A stretch of DNA of 64,000 nucleotides, taken from positions 4,047,001-4,111,000 of the forward strand of contig NZ_JBGNFV010000001.1 in assembly GCF_041449215.1 (NCBI RefSeq). Reading direction: 5' to 3'. Shown piece by piece: positions 17,826-27,024 of the stretch. The notes under the pieces are model-generated. The model was not told the DNA's origin. It ran no database searches and saw nothing but the letters and a program-made list of their open reading frames with translations. This DNA comes from Roseivirga sp. BDSF3-8 (GTDB taxonomy: Bacteria > Bacteroidota > Bacteroidia > Cytophagales > Cyclobacteriaceae). Every line of letters begins with the position of its first letter. The stretch's first letter is position 1. The translations under genes and the position numbers were made by a program.

Positions 17826-19037
17826 TCAAGGCAAAAGGAGGCTTGAATCTCCGTAGCTAAGGAACCGGTAGCCGTTTTCCATTGCTTCTTTATATACCTT
17901 ACGCCAGTCTTCACCTATAAATGCGGCCACCAGCAGAATAAGGGTGCTGCCTGGCAGGTGGAAGTTGGTGATCAGTCCTCTGCATACTCTGAAGGTATAG
18001 CCGGGAACAATGAATATTTCGGTATGGCCGATCAGGTGATCGGTTTCTTCACGCTCCATACGATTCAAAACGGCTTGCATAGCTTCTTCCAGTCCTGGCA
18101 GGGATTCCGCAGCGCGCTGGTAGGCTACCAGCTTAGGAACGTTGAAGGGAGCGTCTTCATCTTCCAGAAGCATCACGCCATACCAATAGAGGCTTTCCAG
18201 GGTGCGCATACTGGTAGTACCTACGGCAATTACCGGCTTTCCGCTAAGCAAACTCTCCAGGTTACCTCTTTTTATTACAATCTGTTCCGAATGCATAGGG
18301 TGTTCGGTTACTTTCTCGCTTTTAATAGGCTGGAAGGTGCCCGCTCCTACGTGTAGCGTGAGAAAGTTTTTGGTTATTCCCCTCTGCTCCAGATCTGAAA
18401 TAACTTCGTCTGTAAAATGCAGCCCGGCGGTGGGAGCAGCAACAGCTCCGTTTTCCCGGGAGTACACTGTTTGGTAACGTTGCTTGTCTTCGGCAACCGG
18501 CTCGCGGTTCAGGTAGGGTGGGAGGGGCACACTTCCGGCGGATTCCACCAAGTCTACGAACTCAATACCGGGATTATTCCAGGTGAATTTTACGATCAGG
18601 CTTTCCCTGTCTTCCAGATAAGCCGTAAGCCGGGCGGTACCTTTTTCTGTAGAAATATCAGCTTCCAGGCTTTGACCTTGCTTCCACCTCTTCAGGCGGC
18701 CTATCATGCACTTCCAGGTGCACTCTCCGCGTGATGTCATTACTTCGGCAATTACTGGAGACGGGGCTATGGGCTGAAGTAAAAAGACCTCAATAATGGC
18801 ACCTCCGCTTTTTTGAAAGTACATGCGGGCGGGAATCACCCGGGTATTATTAAAGTATAGAGTGGCGTCGGTGGGCATGTGTTTACCAATATTCTTAAAG
18901 GTCTGGTGGGTTATCTGGCCGCCTGCATAAGTAAGCAGCTTACTCTCATCACGCTTCTCGAGCGGGTGCTTGGCTACTCGCTCATCGGGTAGGTCAAAGA
19001 GGTAGTCGATAAGTTCTATATCGTCAATATACTGCAT
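17826..19037 (-). CDS. queA: tRNA preQ1(34) S-adenosylmethionine ribosyltransferase-isomerase QueA
   Basis: 403 residues when started at the ATG at 19037 (MQYIDDIELIDYLFDLP), which matches the family opening; eleven further upstream codons are possible but unusual. Diagnostic segments are LPDERVAKHPLEKRDESKLL near the start, YFNNTRVIPARMYF, the central VAAPTAGLHFTDE and the C-terminal LITNFHLPGSTLILLVAAFIG. QueA transfers the ribosyl part of S-adenosylmethionine to preQ1 in tRNA anticodon position 34, making epoxyqueuosine. It is cytoplasmic. Other queuosine genes are not in the window. Confidence 0.95.
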   Translation of the reverse strand: MQYIDDIELIDYLFDLPDERVAKHPLEKRDESKLLTYAGGQITHQTFKNIGKHMPTDATLYFNNTRVIPARMYFQKSGGAIIEVFLLQPIAPSPVIAEVMTSRGECTWKCMIGRLKRWKQGQSLEADISTEKGTARLTAYLEDRESLIVKFTWNNPGIEFVDLVESAGSVPLPPYLNREPVAEDKQRYQTVYSRENGAVAAPTAGLHFTDEVISDLEQRGITKNFLTLHVGAGTFQPIKSEKVTEHPMHSEQIVIKRGNLESLLSGKPVIAVGTTSMRTLESLYWYGVMLLEDEDAPFNVPKLVAYQRAAESLPGLEEAMQAVLNRMEREETDHLIGHTEIFIVPGYTFRVCRGLITNFHLPGSTLILLVAAFIGEDWRKVYKEAMENGYRFLSYGDSSLLLP

Positions 19038-19183
19038 TCTGGAAATGTATTTGTACGAAAAGCGGTGCAAATATAGTGGTAGCAGGCCATATTTCTAATT
19101 GCTGTTCCATTTTAGCTTCAACACTTTGGGGAGGCACCTGTTATGGTTAACGACAAGTTGAACAAATAGATAATACACAGACC

Positions 19184-19618
19184 ATGTCAGAAAATAACCC
19201 TTCTTATACAGCCTCTGCTACCACCGTGGGGGGACGCAATGGCCATATTAAAACAAGTGATGGAATTATAGATGTGGAAAGCCGGCTGCCTAAGGAATTG
19301 GGTGGACCCGGAGGGGATTATACCAATCCGGAAATGTTGTTTGCAGCAGGTTACTCCAGTTGCTATGGTAGCGCAGTAAAGCTGGTGGCCGAAAAAATGA
19401 ATGCAGGTGCCAAGCCTGAAGATATTTCAGTAACAGCGGATGTTACGCTTATGAAGGACCCCGAAGATGGTGGCTTTAAACTGGCTGTTAAGATCAGTCT
19501 GTCTATAAAAGGACTGGATGAAGATAAAGTTAAGGACATTGCTGAAAAAGCACACCAGGTTTGTCCTTATAGTAAGGCAACCAGAGGAAATATAGAAGTG
19601 GAAGTAACGACAAAGTAA
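19184..19618 (+). CDS. ohr: Ohr-type organic hydroperoxide resistance protein
   Basis: 144 residues, the usual length for the OsmC/Ohr family. The two redox cysteines are C60 in AAGYSSCYGSA and C127 in QVCPYSKATRGN; the second motif is characteristic of Ohr rather than OsmC. It reduces organic peroxides using lipoylated or dithiol partners and forms a tight dimer in the cytoplasm. It is a single gene divergent from queA, with a 146-base shared upstream region and its own terminator downstream. No MarR-type OhrR gene is adjacent, so its regulation is not evident. Confidence 0.93.
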   Translation: MSENNPSYTASATTVGGRNGHIKTSDGIIDVESRLPKELGGPGGDYTNPEMLFAAGYSSCYGSAVKLVAEKMNAGAKPEDISVTADVTLMKDPEDGGFKLAVKISLSIKGLDEDKVKDIAEKAHQVCPYSKATRGNIEVEVTTK

Positions 19619-19637
19619 TCGACCTCTCCCTTTAATT

Positions 19638-19669
19638 AAAGAGGATGTCTCAAAAGGCATCCTCTTTTT
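19638..19669. terminator. Bidirectional hairpin terminator
   Basis: Stem AAAGAGGATG / CATCCTCTTT (19638-19647 and 19658-19667) between convergent ohr and the kinase-like gene, followed by T residues on the plus strand. Confidence 0.85.
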
Positions 19670-20511
19670 CATGCCTCTACGGGTAGCCGCGGAGTTTCTA
19701 CTGTGGCTTGCAGGTGCAGGCCGCCATGGTAATTAAGCGGGCCGGTAAACTTTCCCCCCAGGTACTTTTTGATTATAAGCCTTACAAACAGAAAGTTAAA
19801 GGGCCACAAGGCAGGAGGTTGCAACAGCAGATCCACATTCGTATAGGTTTCATCATCATCAAATACATCGATGATCACGCGGTCTTCCCAAAACTCCAGG
19901 TCCATCACGATATTTGTACCGGTACGGTTGTAGGTCATTTCTATCAGCATGAGCATACACCCTTCTGCCAGTTGCTTTTCAAAGTCGGCTTCGTAGCGTT
20001 TTTCCGGCACATCACACTTAATGGAGACATTGAGCGCAGGGTCTGCCAGGTTATACTGAAACACCTCTTTAAGTGCATAGAAAATGCCTTTTTCCTCCAG
20101 TGTCTTGTATTGCAGGAGTTCCTCCAGCGTGTTCATTACACTGTCTAGCCTGGTAAGCATGGTCTGGATATCCTCTATCATCGGCGAGGTGTCTGTTTCC
20201 GTAAGCCAGCTAAATTCCTCAATGGTTCGCTTAATGCGCTTATGGGGCTTCTTATAGCCGGAGTGCAAAAGGGCAGCCACGATCTTCCTTGCCGCATCAT
20301 GATAGGCTTGCCGGTCAAAGGGAATAACTTCATAGTTATCCGCCAGCCACATACTGATCATCTCCTGCTCCAGCCGGTTGTCACAGAGCTTTACAATATC
20401 TTTAAGTATTCGTTTGTTCTGCCAGTTCAGGTAGGCAGGTGCTAATACCACAAGGGCAAATGCCAGGGGTATCACTGAAAAGATCGAAAGGATAATGAGG
20501 TCTGTTGACAT
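19669..20511 (-). CDS. Membrane-anchored protein with degenerate histidine-kinase-like layout
   Basis: 280 residues of uncertain function. One N-terminal membrane helix (about 5-28) is followed by a helical middle region (about 100-150). The C-terminal part has the order of a GHKL ATPase domain: an N-box-like helix near MLMLIEMTYNRTG, a strand ending IIDVFDDDE where the DxGxG loop should be, and FVRLIIKKYLGGKFTGPL plus a Gly-Gly-Leu strand near the end. The catalytic His of the dimerisation helix and the glycines of the ATP lid are not recognisable, so it is probably inactive as a kinase. The relationship is my inference; a plain hypothetical protein is the fallback. Confidence 0.5.
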   Translation of the reverse strand: MSTDLIILSIFSVIPLAFALVVLAPAYLNWQNKRILKDIVKLCDNRLEQEMISMWLADNYEVIPFDRQAYHDAARKIVAALLHSGYKKPHKRIKRTIEEFSWLTETDTSPMIEDIQTMLTRLDSVMNTLEELLQYKTLEEKGIFYALKEVFQYNLADPALNVSIKCDVPEKRYEADFEKQLAEGCMLMLIEMTYNRTGTNIVMDLEFWEDRVIIDVFDDDETYTNVDLLLQPPALWPFNFLFVRLIIKKYLGGKFTGPLNYHGGLHLQATVETPRLPVEA

Positions 20512-20631
20512 GCTAATGGCCTACCAAATTAATTACATTGAAATACATTTAATGCATATGGCTCTGATTTTTAGCAAAAAAATAAGCCAGATCTCTCTGG
20601 CTTTGAAAGTTAGTTTTTTTTGTAAACTTAC

Positions 20632-22101
20632 CTAGCGTCTGTTAGATGCGCCGTATTTCTGTAGGATCTCACTGCTGTTGTTAAGGAAGTCCTTGCTCAG
20701 TTTGCGGAGGTCATTAGACGCGCGGAAGTTATTAATAAAGCCAATAGATAGAGAGGCACCGGCTACTACCAGCAGTAGTATGAAGGCAACTACCATTCCG
20801 CGTGTAAGATTTAGCTTTTCTACCTGGGCCTGTTCCAGTGCGAGGGCGGCCTTATCAAGCTCAAGCTTGTTGGCCGCGATAGCTTCTTCATGCTCTGCCT
20901 GGACCTTCATCATGCCCGCCATGTCATTTTTTCTGCGACGGTCCAGTTCCAGGTTGGCCTGCTCATATTTGTAACGGTAAGTATCTGCCTGACTGCCTGT
21001 AGCTTTGGCCACTTCATAGGCATATACAAAAAACTGGTCGGTATCTATCTTTCTTGCTGACTGGATATATGTCAGGCCTTTTTCGATAGAAGCTTTAGCT
21101 TCTTCAAGGTCGCCCAAGTTTGTGTTATGCCAGGCCATTTGACCATATACTTCCATCAGTTTGTCCTGCATATCAAGACTTTGGAATATCTTTACGGCAT
21201 TATCGAGGTAAGAGCGACCGGTCTCATGGTTACCTTTTGTTCCTTCCAGGTAGCTTAAATACAGGTTGAGGTTGCCTTTCTCAATATCCGAATTGGCTTT
21301 CTCAGCATATCGGCGGGCTTCGCTGAGTGTATGTTGGGCATCGGAATAATGCCCTAGGCGAATAAGGCAATATCCGGTGACGTTAAGGCCGTCAGCAACG
21401 TTTTCCAGATCATTTACCTCCAGGGCTAGCGAGGTACTCTTTTTAAAATACTCATTGGCTTTTCTGAAGTTTCCTTCCCAAAGAAGGATGTTGCCGTATT
21501 GCTCAAGGGACGCAATTTCGATAAGATCATATTTAGCTTCAGAAGCTAATTGCCTGGATTTTTCGAAGTGTGATTTAGCCTCGTCGTACTGGAAGGTTTC
21601 TGAGCGAATGAGTCCCAGGGTATAGTAGGTGTTGCTAAGTCCTTTATTATTACCAAGCTCTTCGTAGAGGGCTTTTGCTTTAATCAGGAACCGGTATGAT
21701 TCGGTGAATTTCTTTTCATTGTAGTAAGCGACACCCTTGTTGTAATAGTATCTTGAAAGGTCGATCTGACTTTCTTTTTGCTTCATCACTTTACCATATT
21801 CCTCCAGGTAGTAGTGAGACTTGTTCAGATCATTAAACTGGTACATGTAGAGGGCGGAAAGAATGCTGTATGCTCTCAATTCGCCATTAGCGTAGTTGAT
21901 GGATTTACTTAAGGTGAGTCCTTTTTGGGCGTTTTCCAGGCTTAAAGCCGGATTGACTTCTTTAAGGGTGCTGGCCTCATCAAGGATATTGTGAATGTTT
22001 TCTTGAGATAAAGGAGCTTCGGTGAGCTCCTTTTCAATGTCTGATTGACAGCCTACCCCTATTAAGAGCAGGCAAATAGCTGATAGAAATTTGGCTTTCA
22101 T
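20632..22101 (-). CDS. TPR-repeat lipoprotein with C-terminal membrane helix and no output domain
   Basis: 489 residues. A signal peptide with a lipoprotein-like Cys (IGVGCQSD, C18) is followed by about seven TPR units across residues 30-350, a charged coiled coil (about 380-435) and one membrane helix (VVAFILLLVVAGASL). Only about 35 residues follow the helix. In related Bacteroidota proteins this layout leads into a LuxR-type HTH or a histidine kinase; here nothing of that sort is present. Its ATG overlaps the stop of the upstream 62-residue peptide gene as ATGA, so the pair should be translated together. It is probably a periplasm-facing sensor or scaffold; the partner is unknown. Confidence 0.82.
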   Translation of the reverse strand: MKAKFLSAICLLLIGVGCQSDIEKELTEAPLSQENIHNILDEASTLKEVNPALSLENAQKGLTLSKSINYANGELRAYSILSALYMYQFNDLNKSHYYLEEYGKVMKQKESQIDLSRYYYNKGVAYYNEKKFTESYRFLIKAKALYEELGNNKGLSNTYYTLGLIRSETFQYDEAKSHFEKSRQLASEAKYDLIEIASLEQYGNILLWEGNFRKANEYFKKSTSLALEVNDLENVADGLNVTGYCLIRLGHYSDAQHTLSEARRYAEKANSDIEKGNLNLYLSYLEGTKGNHETGRSYLDNAVKIFQSLDMQDKLMEVYGQMAWHNTNLGDLEEAKASIEKGLTYIQSARKIDTDQFFVYAYEVAKATGSQADTYRYKYEQANLELDRRRKNDMAGMMKVQAEHEEAIAANKLELDKAALALEQAQVEKLNLTRGMVVAFILLLVVAGASLSIGFINNFRASNDLRKLSKDFLNNSSEILQKYGASNRR

Positions 22102-22286
22102 ATATTAACTAGAATACTTACCGCTAGAGCGCTTGTGTTATTTTCTTCTTCTTCGCCTCCTAATGGTGGTTCGCTGACAGGGGGAGGGGTTGCGCCTGTT
22201 CCGGTACCTCCAAACAGCCTTCCTGTTTTCTCATTTTCTAATGAAAAACGTACCCACTTTTCTTCTAAAGTTAAAGATTTAATCAT
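22098..22286 (-). CDS. 62-residue peptide coupled to the TPR lipoprotein
   Basis: The reading frame starts at an ATG and its TGA overlaps the ATG of the TPR gene (ATGA), strong evidence that it is translated. The peptide opens with a charged, helical, leader-like part (KSLTLEEKWVRFSLENEKTG), passes a Gly-Gly at 26-27, then a Thr/Gly/Pro-rich part (TGTGATPPPVSEPP), a second Gly-Gly, an acidic run and a hydrophobic tail (ALAVSILVNI). There is no Cys, signal peptide or obvious membrane helix. It could be a processed peptide precursor, a signalling pro-peptide for the TPR protein, or a translational leader. I do not recognise a family. Confidence 0.6.
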   Translation of the reverse strand: MIKSLTLEEKWVRFSLENEKTGRLFGGTGTGATPPPVSEPPLGGEEEENNTSALAVSILVNI

Positions 22287-22783
22287 AGTATAATAAATTA
22301 ATGGTGTTTTTTATTCAATTTTCTCATTTCACATACACGCATACACCTGTAGATTATACTACCTAATCAAGTACCAATGCAGCCATAAATACAGTGAAAA
22401 TTATTCTCCGGATAGGATATAGCTGGTATGGTACTGGTCATTCGATCATGAATATATAGTCTGGCTGTTATGAAAATCCTCGGAGTGACAGGCACTTATT
22501 CCGTGATTTCCTCTGTTGAAAGTACAATTATAAGCTTTTTATCTAAAAAATGAATAATTCAACCACAAAGTTTTACGCAGGTACTATTCTGGTCGTTCTT
22601 GCCAAATAATGCCTCAGACAAATGATAACAGGGATAATGGAAAATAAGCTTAAAAATTCAAAAAATAGATATTTTAATAATGTAAGGATGTGTTGGTCTT
22701 GTTGAAAAAATAATATTAATTTTTACTGCGATTTTTTTTGAAATGATCGTAGAGAATCAATTTTTAACCAAACTAAAACAACT
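22287..22783. other. AT-rich divergent control region
   Basis: About 500 AT-rich bases separate the minus-strand peptide/TPR pair from the plus-strand precursor gene. It should hold both promoters. I see no exact TAnnTTTG box next to either start; the nearest to the plus-strand gene is a TAATTTTT at about 22713-22720. No further short coding frame is convincing. Confidence 0.5.
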
Positions 22784-22945
22784 ATGAAAAGGAAATTGAA
22801 TCTAAACAGCTTTGAGGTAGAAAGCTTTATCAAGAATGTGTCAAGACCCGAAAAGATAAAAGGAGGGAATACACTGGCCCACACAAATAACCATCTTTGT
22901 AAGCCCAAGGACACGTATACGGGAGGATGTTACCTGCCTAATTAA
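22784..22945 (+). CDS. Pinensin-like lanthipeptide precursor A (53 aa)
   Basis: Too short for a routine ORF cutoff. It starts MKRKLNLNSFEVESF, the leader pattern (MKxKLxLxxxxVxSF) of pinensin-type lanthipeptides known from Chitinophaga, and the leader ends in KIKGG at residues 24-28. The remaining 25 residues hold four Thr (30, 34, 44, 46) and two Cys (39, 49), able to form thioether rings after dehydration. No lanthionine synthetase, protease or exporter gene lies nearby, so it is an orphan precursor that would need enzymes encoded elsewhere. A second gene with the same leader lies at 46095-46253. The family call is by pattern, not search. Confidence 0.75.
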   Translation: MKRKLNLNSFEVESFIKNVSRPEKIKGGNTLAHTNNHLCKPKDTYTGGCYLPN

Positions 22946-22949
22946 GGGA

Positions 22950-22983
22950 CAAAAAAAAGGAGCTGCCTGCTGGCAACTCCTTT
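22950..22983 (-). terminator. Hairpin terminator of sucC
   Basis: Stem AAAGGAGCTGCC / GGCAACTCCTTT (22956-22967 and 22972-22983), loop TGCT, one mismatch on the plus strand that becomes G-U on the minus strand. Eight A residues at 22951-22958 give the U-tract for sucC. It may also end the convergent precursor gene. Confidence 0.82.
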
Positions 22984-23006
22984 ATATTTTCAGAGAAAGA
23001 GGCTTA

Positions 23007-24218
23007 TTAGCTAAGCGCTTCTTTCACTCTTGCAGCGGCGTCCTTAAGCAGGATGGCACTTTTTACTTTCAGTCCGCTCTCTTCTATGATCTTAGCGCCT
23101 TCCTCAGCGTTAGTACCCTGTAGCCTTACGATGATAGGGATATCAATATTACCGATCTTCTTGTAAGCTTCCACTACACCATTGGCCACACGGTCGCAGC
23201 GTACGATACCACCGAATATGTTGATGAGGATAGCCTTTACATTAGGGTCCTGCAGGATGATGCGGAAACCTGCCTCTACTGTCTCGGCATTAGCTCCACC
23301 GCCTACGTCCAGGAAGTTAGCAGGCTCACCACCGCTAAGCTTGATAATGTCCATAGTGGCCATGGCCAGTCCGGCACCATTTACCATACAGCCTACGTTA
23401 CCGTCAAGCTTCACGTAGTTAAGACCGCTCTTACCGGCTTCTACCTCGAGGGGGTCTTCTTCTGTGATGTCACGAAGTTCGGCCAGGTCTTTATGACGGA
23501 ACAGGGCGTTATCGTCAAGACCAACTTTGGCATCTACTGCCAGTATTTTGTTATCGCTTGTCTTCAGCACAGGGTTTATTTCGAACATAGATGAGTCGCT
23601 TGCCTCATAGGCTTTATACAGTGCCTGTACGAACTTCACCATTTCTTTGAAGGCCTGGCCTTCCAGACCAAGTGCGAAGGCGATCTTACGAGCCTGGAAA
23701 CCCTGAAGGCCGACTGCAGGATCGATCCACTCCTTAACGATCTTCTCCGGAGATTTCTCTGCCACCTCTTCAATGTCCATACCACCTTCGGTAGATGCCA
23801 TGATCACAGGCTGGCTCTTATCACGGTCGAGCAGGATACCCATGTAGTATTCCTTAGGCTCGCTGTCACCAGGATAGTAAACATCCTGTGCGATAAGCAC
23901 CTTATTTACCTTTTTACCTTCCTCGCCGGTCTGCTTGGTTACAAGCGTACCACCAAGTATTGCTTTGGCCTTGTCTGCTACTTCGCCCAGGCTTTTGGCA
24001 AGGACTACACCGTTTGATCCGGTCTCTTTCACCTGGCCTTTACCACGGCCACCGGCGTGTATCTGTGCTTTTATGACATACCAGTCCGTACCGGTTTCCG
24101 CATGTAGCTGCTTTGCCGCCTCTTCGGCTTTCGCTGCATTGTCGGCTACGATGCCTTCCTGTATGCGAACCCCGTAGGACTTCAGTATCTCTTTCGCTTG
24201 ATATTCGTGTATGTTCAT
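23007..24218 (-). CDS. sucC: Succinyl-CoA ligase, ADP-forming, beta subunit
   Basis: 403 residues from the ATG at 24218 ([17 protein letters not shown]), the classic opening; eleven upstream codons in frame are rejected. An ATP-grasp domain occupies the first 240 residues ([19 protein letters not shown]), and the C-terminal CoA-ligase domain has FLDVGGGAN and [10 protein letters not shown]. It makes ATP while converting succinyl-CoA to succinate in the TCA cycle. The alpha subunit gene sucD is not adjacent, which is common in Bacteroidota. It is a single gene with its own terminator and a divergent LolD gene upstream. Confidence 0.96.
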   Translation of the reverse strand: MNIHEYQAKEILKSYGVRIQEGIVADNAAKAEEAAKQLHAETGTDWYVIKAQIHAGGRGKGQVKETGSNGVVLAKSLGEVADKAKAILGGTLVTKQTGEEGKKVNKVLIAQDVYYPGDSEPKEYYMGILLDRDKSQPVIMASTEGGMDIEEVAEKSPEKIVKEWIDPAVGLQGFQARKIAFALGLEGQAFKEMVKFVQALYKAYEASDSSMFEINPVLKTSDNKILAVDAKVGLDDNALFRHKDLAELRDITEEDPLEVEAGKSGLNYVKLDGNVGCMVNGAGLAMATMDIIKLSGGEPANFLDVGGGANAETVEAGFRIILQDPNVKAILINIFGGIVRCDRVANGVVEAYKKIGNIDIPIIVRLQGTNAEEGAKIIEESGLKVKSAILLKDAAARVKEALS

Positions 24219-24318
24219 TTCCGGGTAAAAAATTTTTGCACGAATGTACACGTTTATGCCTTTTATAGCAAACCCCGAGCCTGTAGAGGGGGGAAGTCTT
24301 TCATGCTCTGGTACAGAA

Positions 24319-24334
24319 TATTTTTGTATGTTTG
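24319..24334 (+). promoter_or_regulatory. Two adjacent TAnnTTTG boxes before the LolD-type gene
   Basis: TATTTTTG (24319-24326) and TATGTTTG (24327-24334) both match the Bacteroidota minus-7 consensus and lie 43-58 bases before the start codon. No clear minus-33 TTTG pairs with either. Confidence 0.38.
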
Positions 24335-24376
24335 GCGCCTGAACAGCGCTGAAGCGCTATCCTAATATTTGCTAGT

Positions 24377-25030
24377 ATGCTTAAAGCCGAAAATATCAGT
24401 AAACGATACAATCACCTGCAGGTACTGAAGGGGATCGATATAGAGATATATAAAGGTGAGGTGGCTAGTATCGTAGGGGCGTCTGGTGCCGGCAAGAGTA
24501 CCCTGCTGCATATATTAGGTACGCTGGATCAGGCTGACAGCGGATCTATCAAGTATGAAGGCAAGGAGATATCGGGCCTGAACCATACGCAGCTTGCCAG
24601 GTTCAGAAACGAAAAGATCGGTTTCATCTTTCAGTTCCATAACCTGCTCCCTGAGTTTACCGCGCTGGAGAATGTGTGTATACCAGCTTACATAGGCAAG
24701 AGGCCAGAGAGGGAAGTCGTTGCAAGGGGTAAGGAGCTTCTGGGTTTTCTTGGACTATCAGAAAGACTCGAACATAAGCCCTCCCAGCTGAGCGGGGGTG
24801 AACAGCAGCGCGTGGCCGTGGCCCGCTCCCTGATCAACAGGCCGGCCATCATATTTGCAGATGAGCCCAGTGGTAACCTGGATAGTAAAAGTGCTGAAGC
24901 ATTGCACAAGCTTTTCTTCCGGCTGCGTGATGAATTCGGGCAGACCTTCGTCATTGTTACCCATAATGAAGAGTTGGCTCATATGGCAGACCGTATGCTG
25001 ACAATGAGCGACGGCCTCATCCATCACTAA
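24377..25030 (+). CDS. ABC transporter ATPase, LolD/MacB type
   Basis: 217 residues, a single ATPase domain. Walker A is GASGAGKST (about 34-42), the signature LSGGEQQR precedes Walker [13 protein letters not shown], and the switch His is in IVTHNEE. The sequence fits the LolD group that powers release of lipoproteins from the inner membrane or related MacB-type machines. No FtsX-like permease (LolC/E) gene is adjacent, so its partner is encoded elsewhere. It converges with the bcp gene, and their last codons overlap by four bases. Confidence 0.9.
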   Translation: MLKAENISKRYNHLQVLKGIDIEIYKGEVASIVGASGAGKSTLLHILGTLDQADSGSIKYEGKEISGLNHTQLARFRNEKIGFIFQFHNLLPEFTALENVCIPAYIGKRPEREVVARGKELLGFLGLSERLEHKPSQLSGGEQQRVAVARSLINRPAIIFADEPSGNLDSKSAEALHKLFFRLRDEFGQTFVIVTHNEELAHMADRMLTMSDGLIHH

Positions 25031-25473
25031 TCTATTTCCCGGATCATCCGGCGAATATGGTTTTCTGCGCCAAACATATCTTCGTACACGGCTAATATCT
25101 TCCTATCTGCCCCTATAAGATAGGTGACCCTGCGTGGGAGCTTTACTACAGGTATAAGCGCTTTATACTTTTTGGCTACTTCACCAGACCGGTCAGACAG
25201 CAGATGAAAGGGTAAATTATGCTCTTTTCTGAATCGTTGATGGGTCTCGATATTGTCACGACTGATGCCGAGTACCTTTACCTCCAGGTCACGGAAGGCA
25301 GCGAACTCATCACGAAAGCTACATGCCTCCTTGGTGCAGCCGGGGGTAAAATCTTTTGGATAAAAATAGAGGATCGCAGGCTTTTCATTTAGTTCTTTAC
25401 TTAGCGTAAAAGTGCCTCCCGATGTAGATGGCAGGGAAAAGTCTGGTGCAGCGTCATTTTTCTTTAAGGGCAT
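25027..25473 (-). CDS. bcp: Thioredoxin-dependent peroxiredoxin (Bcp/PrxQ)
   Basis: 148 residues, family length. Peroxidatic C46 and resolving C51 lie in [15 protein letters not shown], the five-residue spacing typical of Bcp. It reduces hydrogen peroxide and organic peroxides in the cytoplasm with electrons from thioredoxin. It overlaps the convergent LolD-type gene by four bases, so there is no room for a separate terminator. Upstream are about 150 AT-rich bases shared divergently with the sigma-54 response regulator gene. Confidence 0.94.
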   Translation of the reverse strand: MPLKKNDAAPDFSLPSTSGGTFTLSKELNEKPAILYFYPKDFTPGCTKEACSFRDEFAAFRDLEVKVLGISRDNIETHQRFRKEHNLPFHLLSDRSGEVAKKYKALIPVVKLPRRVTYLIGADRKILAVYEDMFGAENHIRRMIREID

Positions 25474-25621
25474 AAGCTCTTCTAAACAATTGTGTCCGGC
25501 ACGGAATTATATGCTTTTCGACTAAAATTTTTAATTTAGCACGATGAATTAGCTCCCGCTAAATAGGGACTTACTTTTTAACCGCAAAAGAAACGGTACT
25601 TTTTTCAGGCATTGCCGCTAT

Positions 25622-26983
25622 ATGGATATTCAAGGAAAAAAAATTCTTCTCGTAGAAGATGAACCCCATTTACGTAGTTTACTAGCCAAAATACTGAGCC
25701 TTGAAGGCTTTCAGGTCGAAACGGCTGGTGACCTGGCTGCAGCAAGGGAGTTGATCAAACATATGGATCCCTTTCTGCTCATTACCGATGTGAAATTGCC
25801 GGACGGAAACGGGATTGATTTTACGAAAGAGGTAAAAGCCACCTATCCACTCACTGAGATTATCGTACTCACTGCTTATGGAAATGTAAAAGACGGTGTC
25901 CGGGCTATGAAGCTTGGAGCCTTCGACTACCTGACCAAGGGTGATGGGGATGAAAAACTCCCCCTCGTAGCAGCCAAGGCCATAGAGAAGTCGGTGATGA
26001 ACCGGCAGCTTCGTGAACTGGAACACAGGCTGGAGAGCAAGTCGAGCTTTAGTAAGATAATTGGTAAGAGTCAGCCGGTAAACCAGATGATCGAACTGGC
26101 TAAAAAGGTGGCCGTAACGGATACCACGGTTCTCCTTCTGGGTGATACGGGTACCGGAAAAGAGCTTCTGGCTGAGGCCATACACCTTGCCAGCCGACGG
26201 CGCAAAGGACCTTTCATTGCCATTAACTGTGCAGCCATACCCAAGGATCTTCAGGAGAGTGAGATGTTTGGGCATAAAAAAGGATCATTTACCGGGGCAA
26301 ATAACGATAAAAAGGGATACTTCGAGGTAGCCAACCAGGGAACCATTTTTCTGGATGAACTCGGAGAAATGAATACTGATTTGCAGGCCAAACTGCTGCG
26401 TGCATTGGAAAACAGGACCATCAATCGTGTGGGAGATACAACCCCTATTCCTATTGATGTCCGTATTGTGGCGGCCACTAACAAGGAACTGGTGGATAAT
26501 GCCACTGATAATGAGTTCCGAAAAGACCTTTACTACAGATTAAGTACCTTTACTATTAAGTTGCCTAACCTGAAAGAAAGACGGGATGATATAAATCTGC
26601 TGGCCCTCAGTTTTCTGACCTATCAGGCCGACAGGCTTAATAAAAAATTGTCAGGTATGAGCCGTGAATTCATCCATGCATTGCGTGCATATGACTGGCC
26701 GGGGAATATTCGCGAGCTAAAAAACGTTATAGAAAGAGCGGTCATACTTGCCGATGGCGATGAGCTTACTTATGATGTGCTTCCTGTGGAGATAAAGGAT
26801 AAGCTAAATGTCAATGGAGAAAGTGGCGGCGATGGCATGAATGTTGAACTTAAAACCATAGAAAGGCAGCACATATTGAAAGTGCTGGACATGGTGGAAG
26901 GGAACAAAAGCGAGGCGGCCAAAAGGCTTGATATCGGCTTAGCAACCCTCTACCGTAAGATTAAAGAATACGGTATCGATTAA
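25622..26983 (+). CDS. Sigma-54-dependent response regulator (NtrC family)
   Basis: 453 residues in three parts. The receiver (1-120) has phospho-acceptor D56 in LLITDVKLPDG and K106 in YLTKG. The AAA+ domain (about 145-385) has Walker A GDTGTGKE (174-181), a sigma-54 contact loop GSFTGA (221-226, Ser replacing the usual Ala) and Walker B IFLDELGE. A Fis-type HTH closes the protein (about 410-450, GNKSEAAKRLDIGLATLYRK). It activates sigma-54 promoters when phosphorylated. It lies 41 bases before the histidine kinase gene, its probable partner. The regulated genes are not evident here. Confidence 0.94.
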   Translation: MDIQGKKILLVEDEPHLRSLLAKILSLEGFQVETAGDLAAARELIKHMDPFLLITDVKLPDGNGIDFTKEVKATYPLTEIIVLTAYGNVKDGVRAMKLGAFDYLTKGDGDEKLPLVAAKAIEKSVMNRQLRELEHRLESKSSFSKIIGKSQPVNQMIELAKKVAVTDTTVLLLGDTGTGKELLAEAIHLASRRRKGPFIAINCAAIPKDLQESEMFGHKKGSFTGANNDKKGYFEVANQGTIFLDELGEMNTDLQAKLLRALENRTINRVGDTTPIPIDVRIVAATNKELVDNATDNEFRKDLYYRLSTFTIKLPNLKERRDDINLLALSFLTYQADRLNKKLSGMSREFIHALRAYDWPGNIRELKNVIERAVILADGDELTYDVLPVEIKDKLNVNGESGGDGMNVELKTIERQHILKVLDMVEGNKSEAAKRLDIGLATLYRKIKEYGID

Positions 26984-27024
26984 AGTAGCTTGCTACTATT
27001 TTTTTAACTGATCATCGATCGTAG

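Noticed and set aside
25682-26275. 197-codon minus-strand frame opposite the sigma-54 regulator
   Set aside because: It lies wholly within the conserved receiver and AAA+ coding sequence and looks like a shadow.
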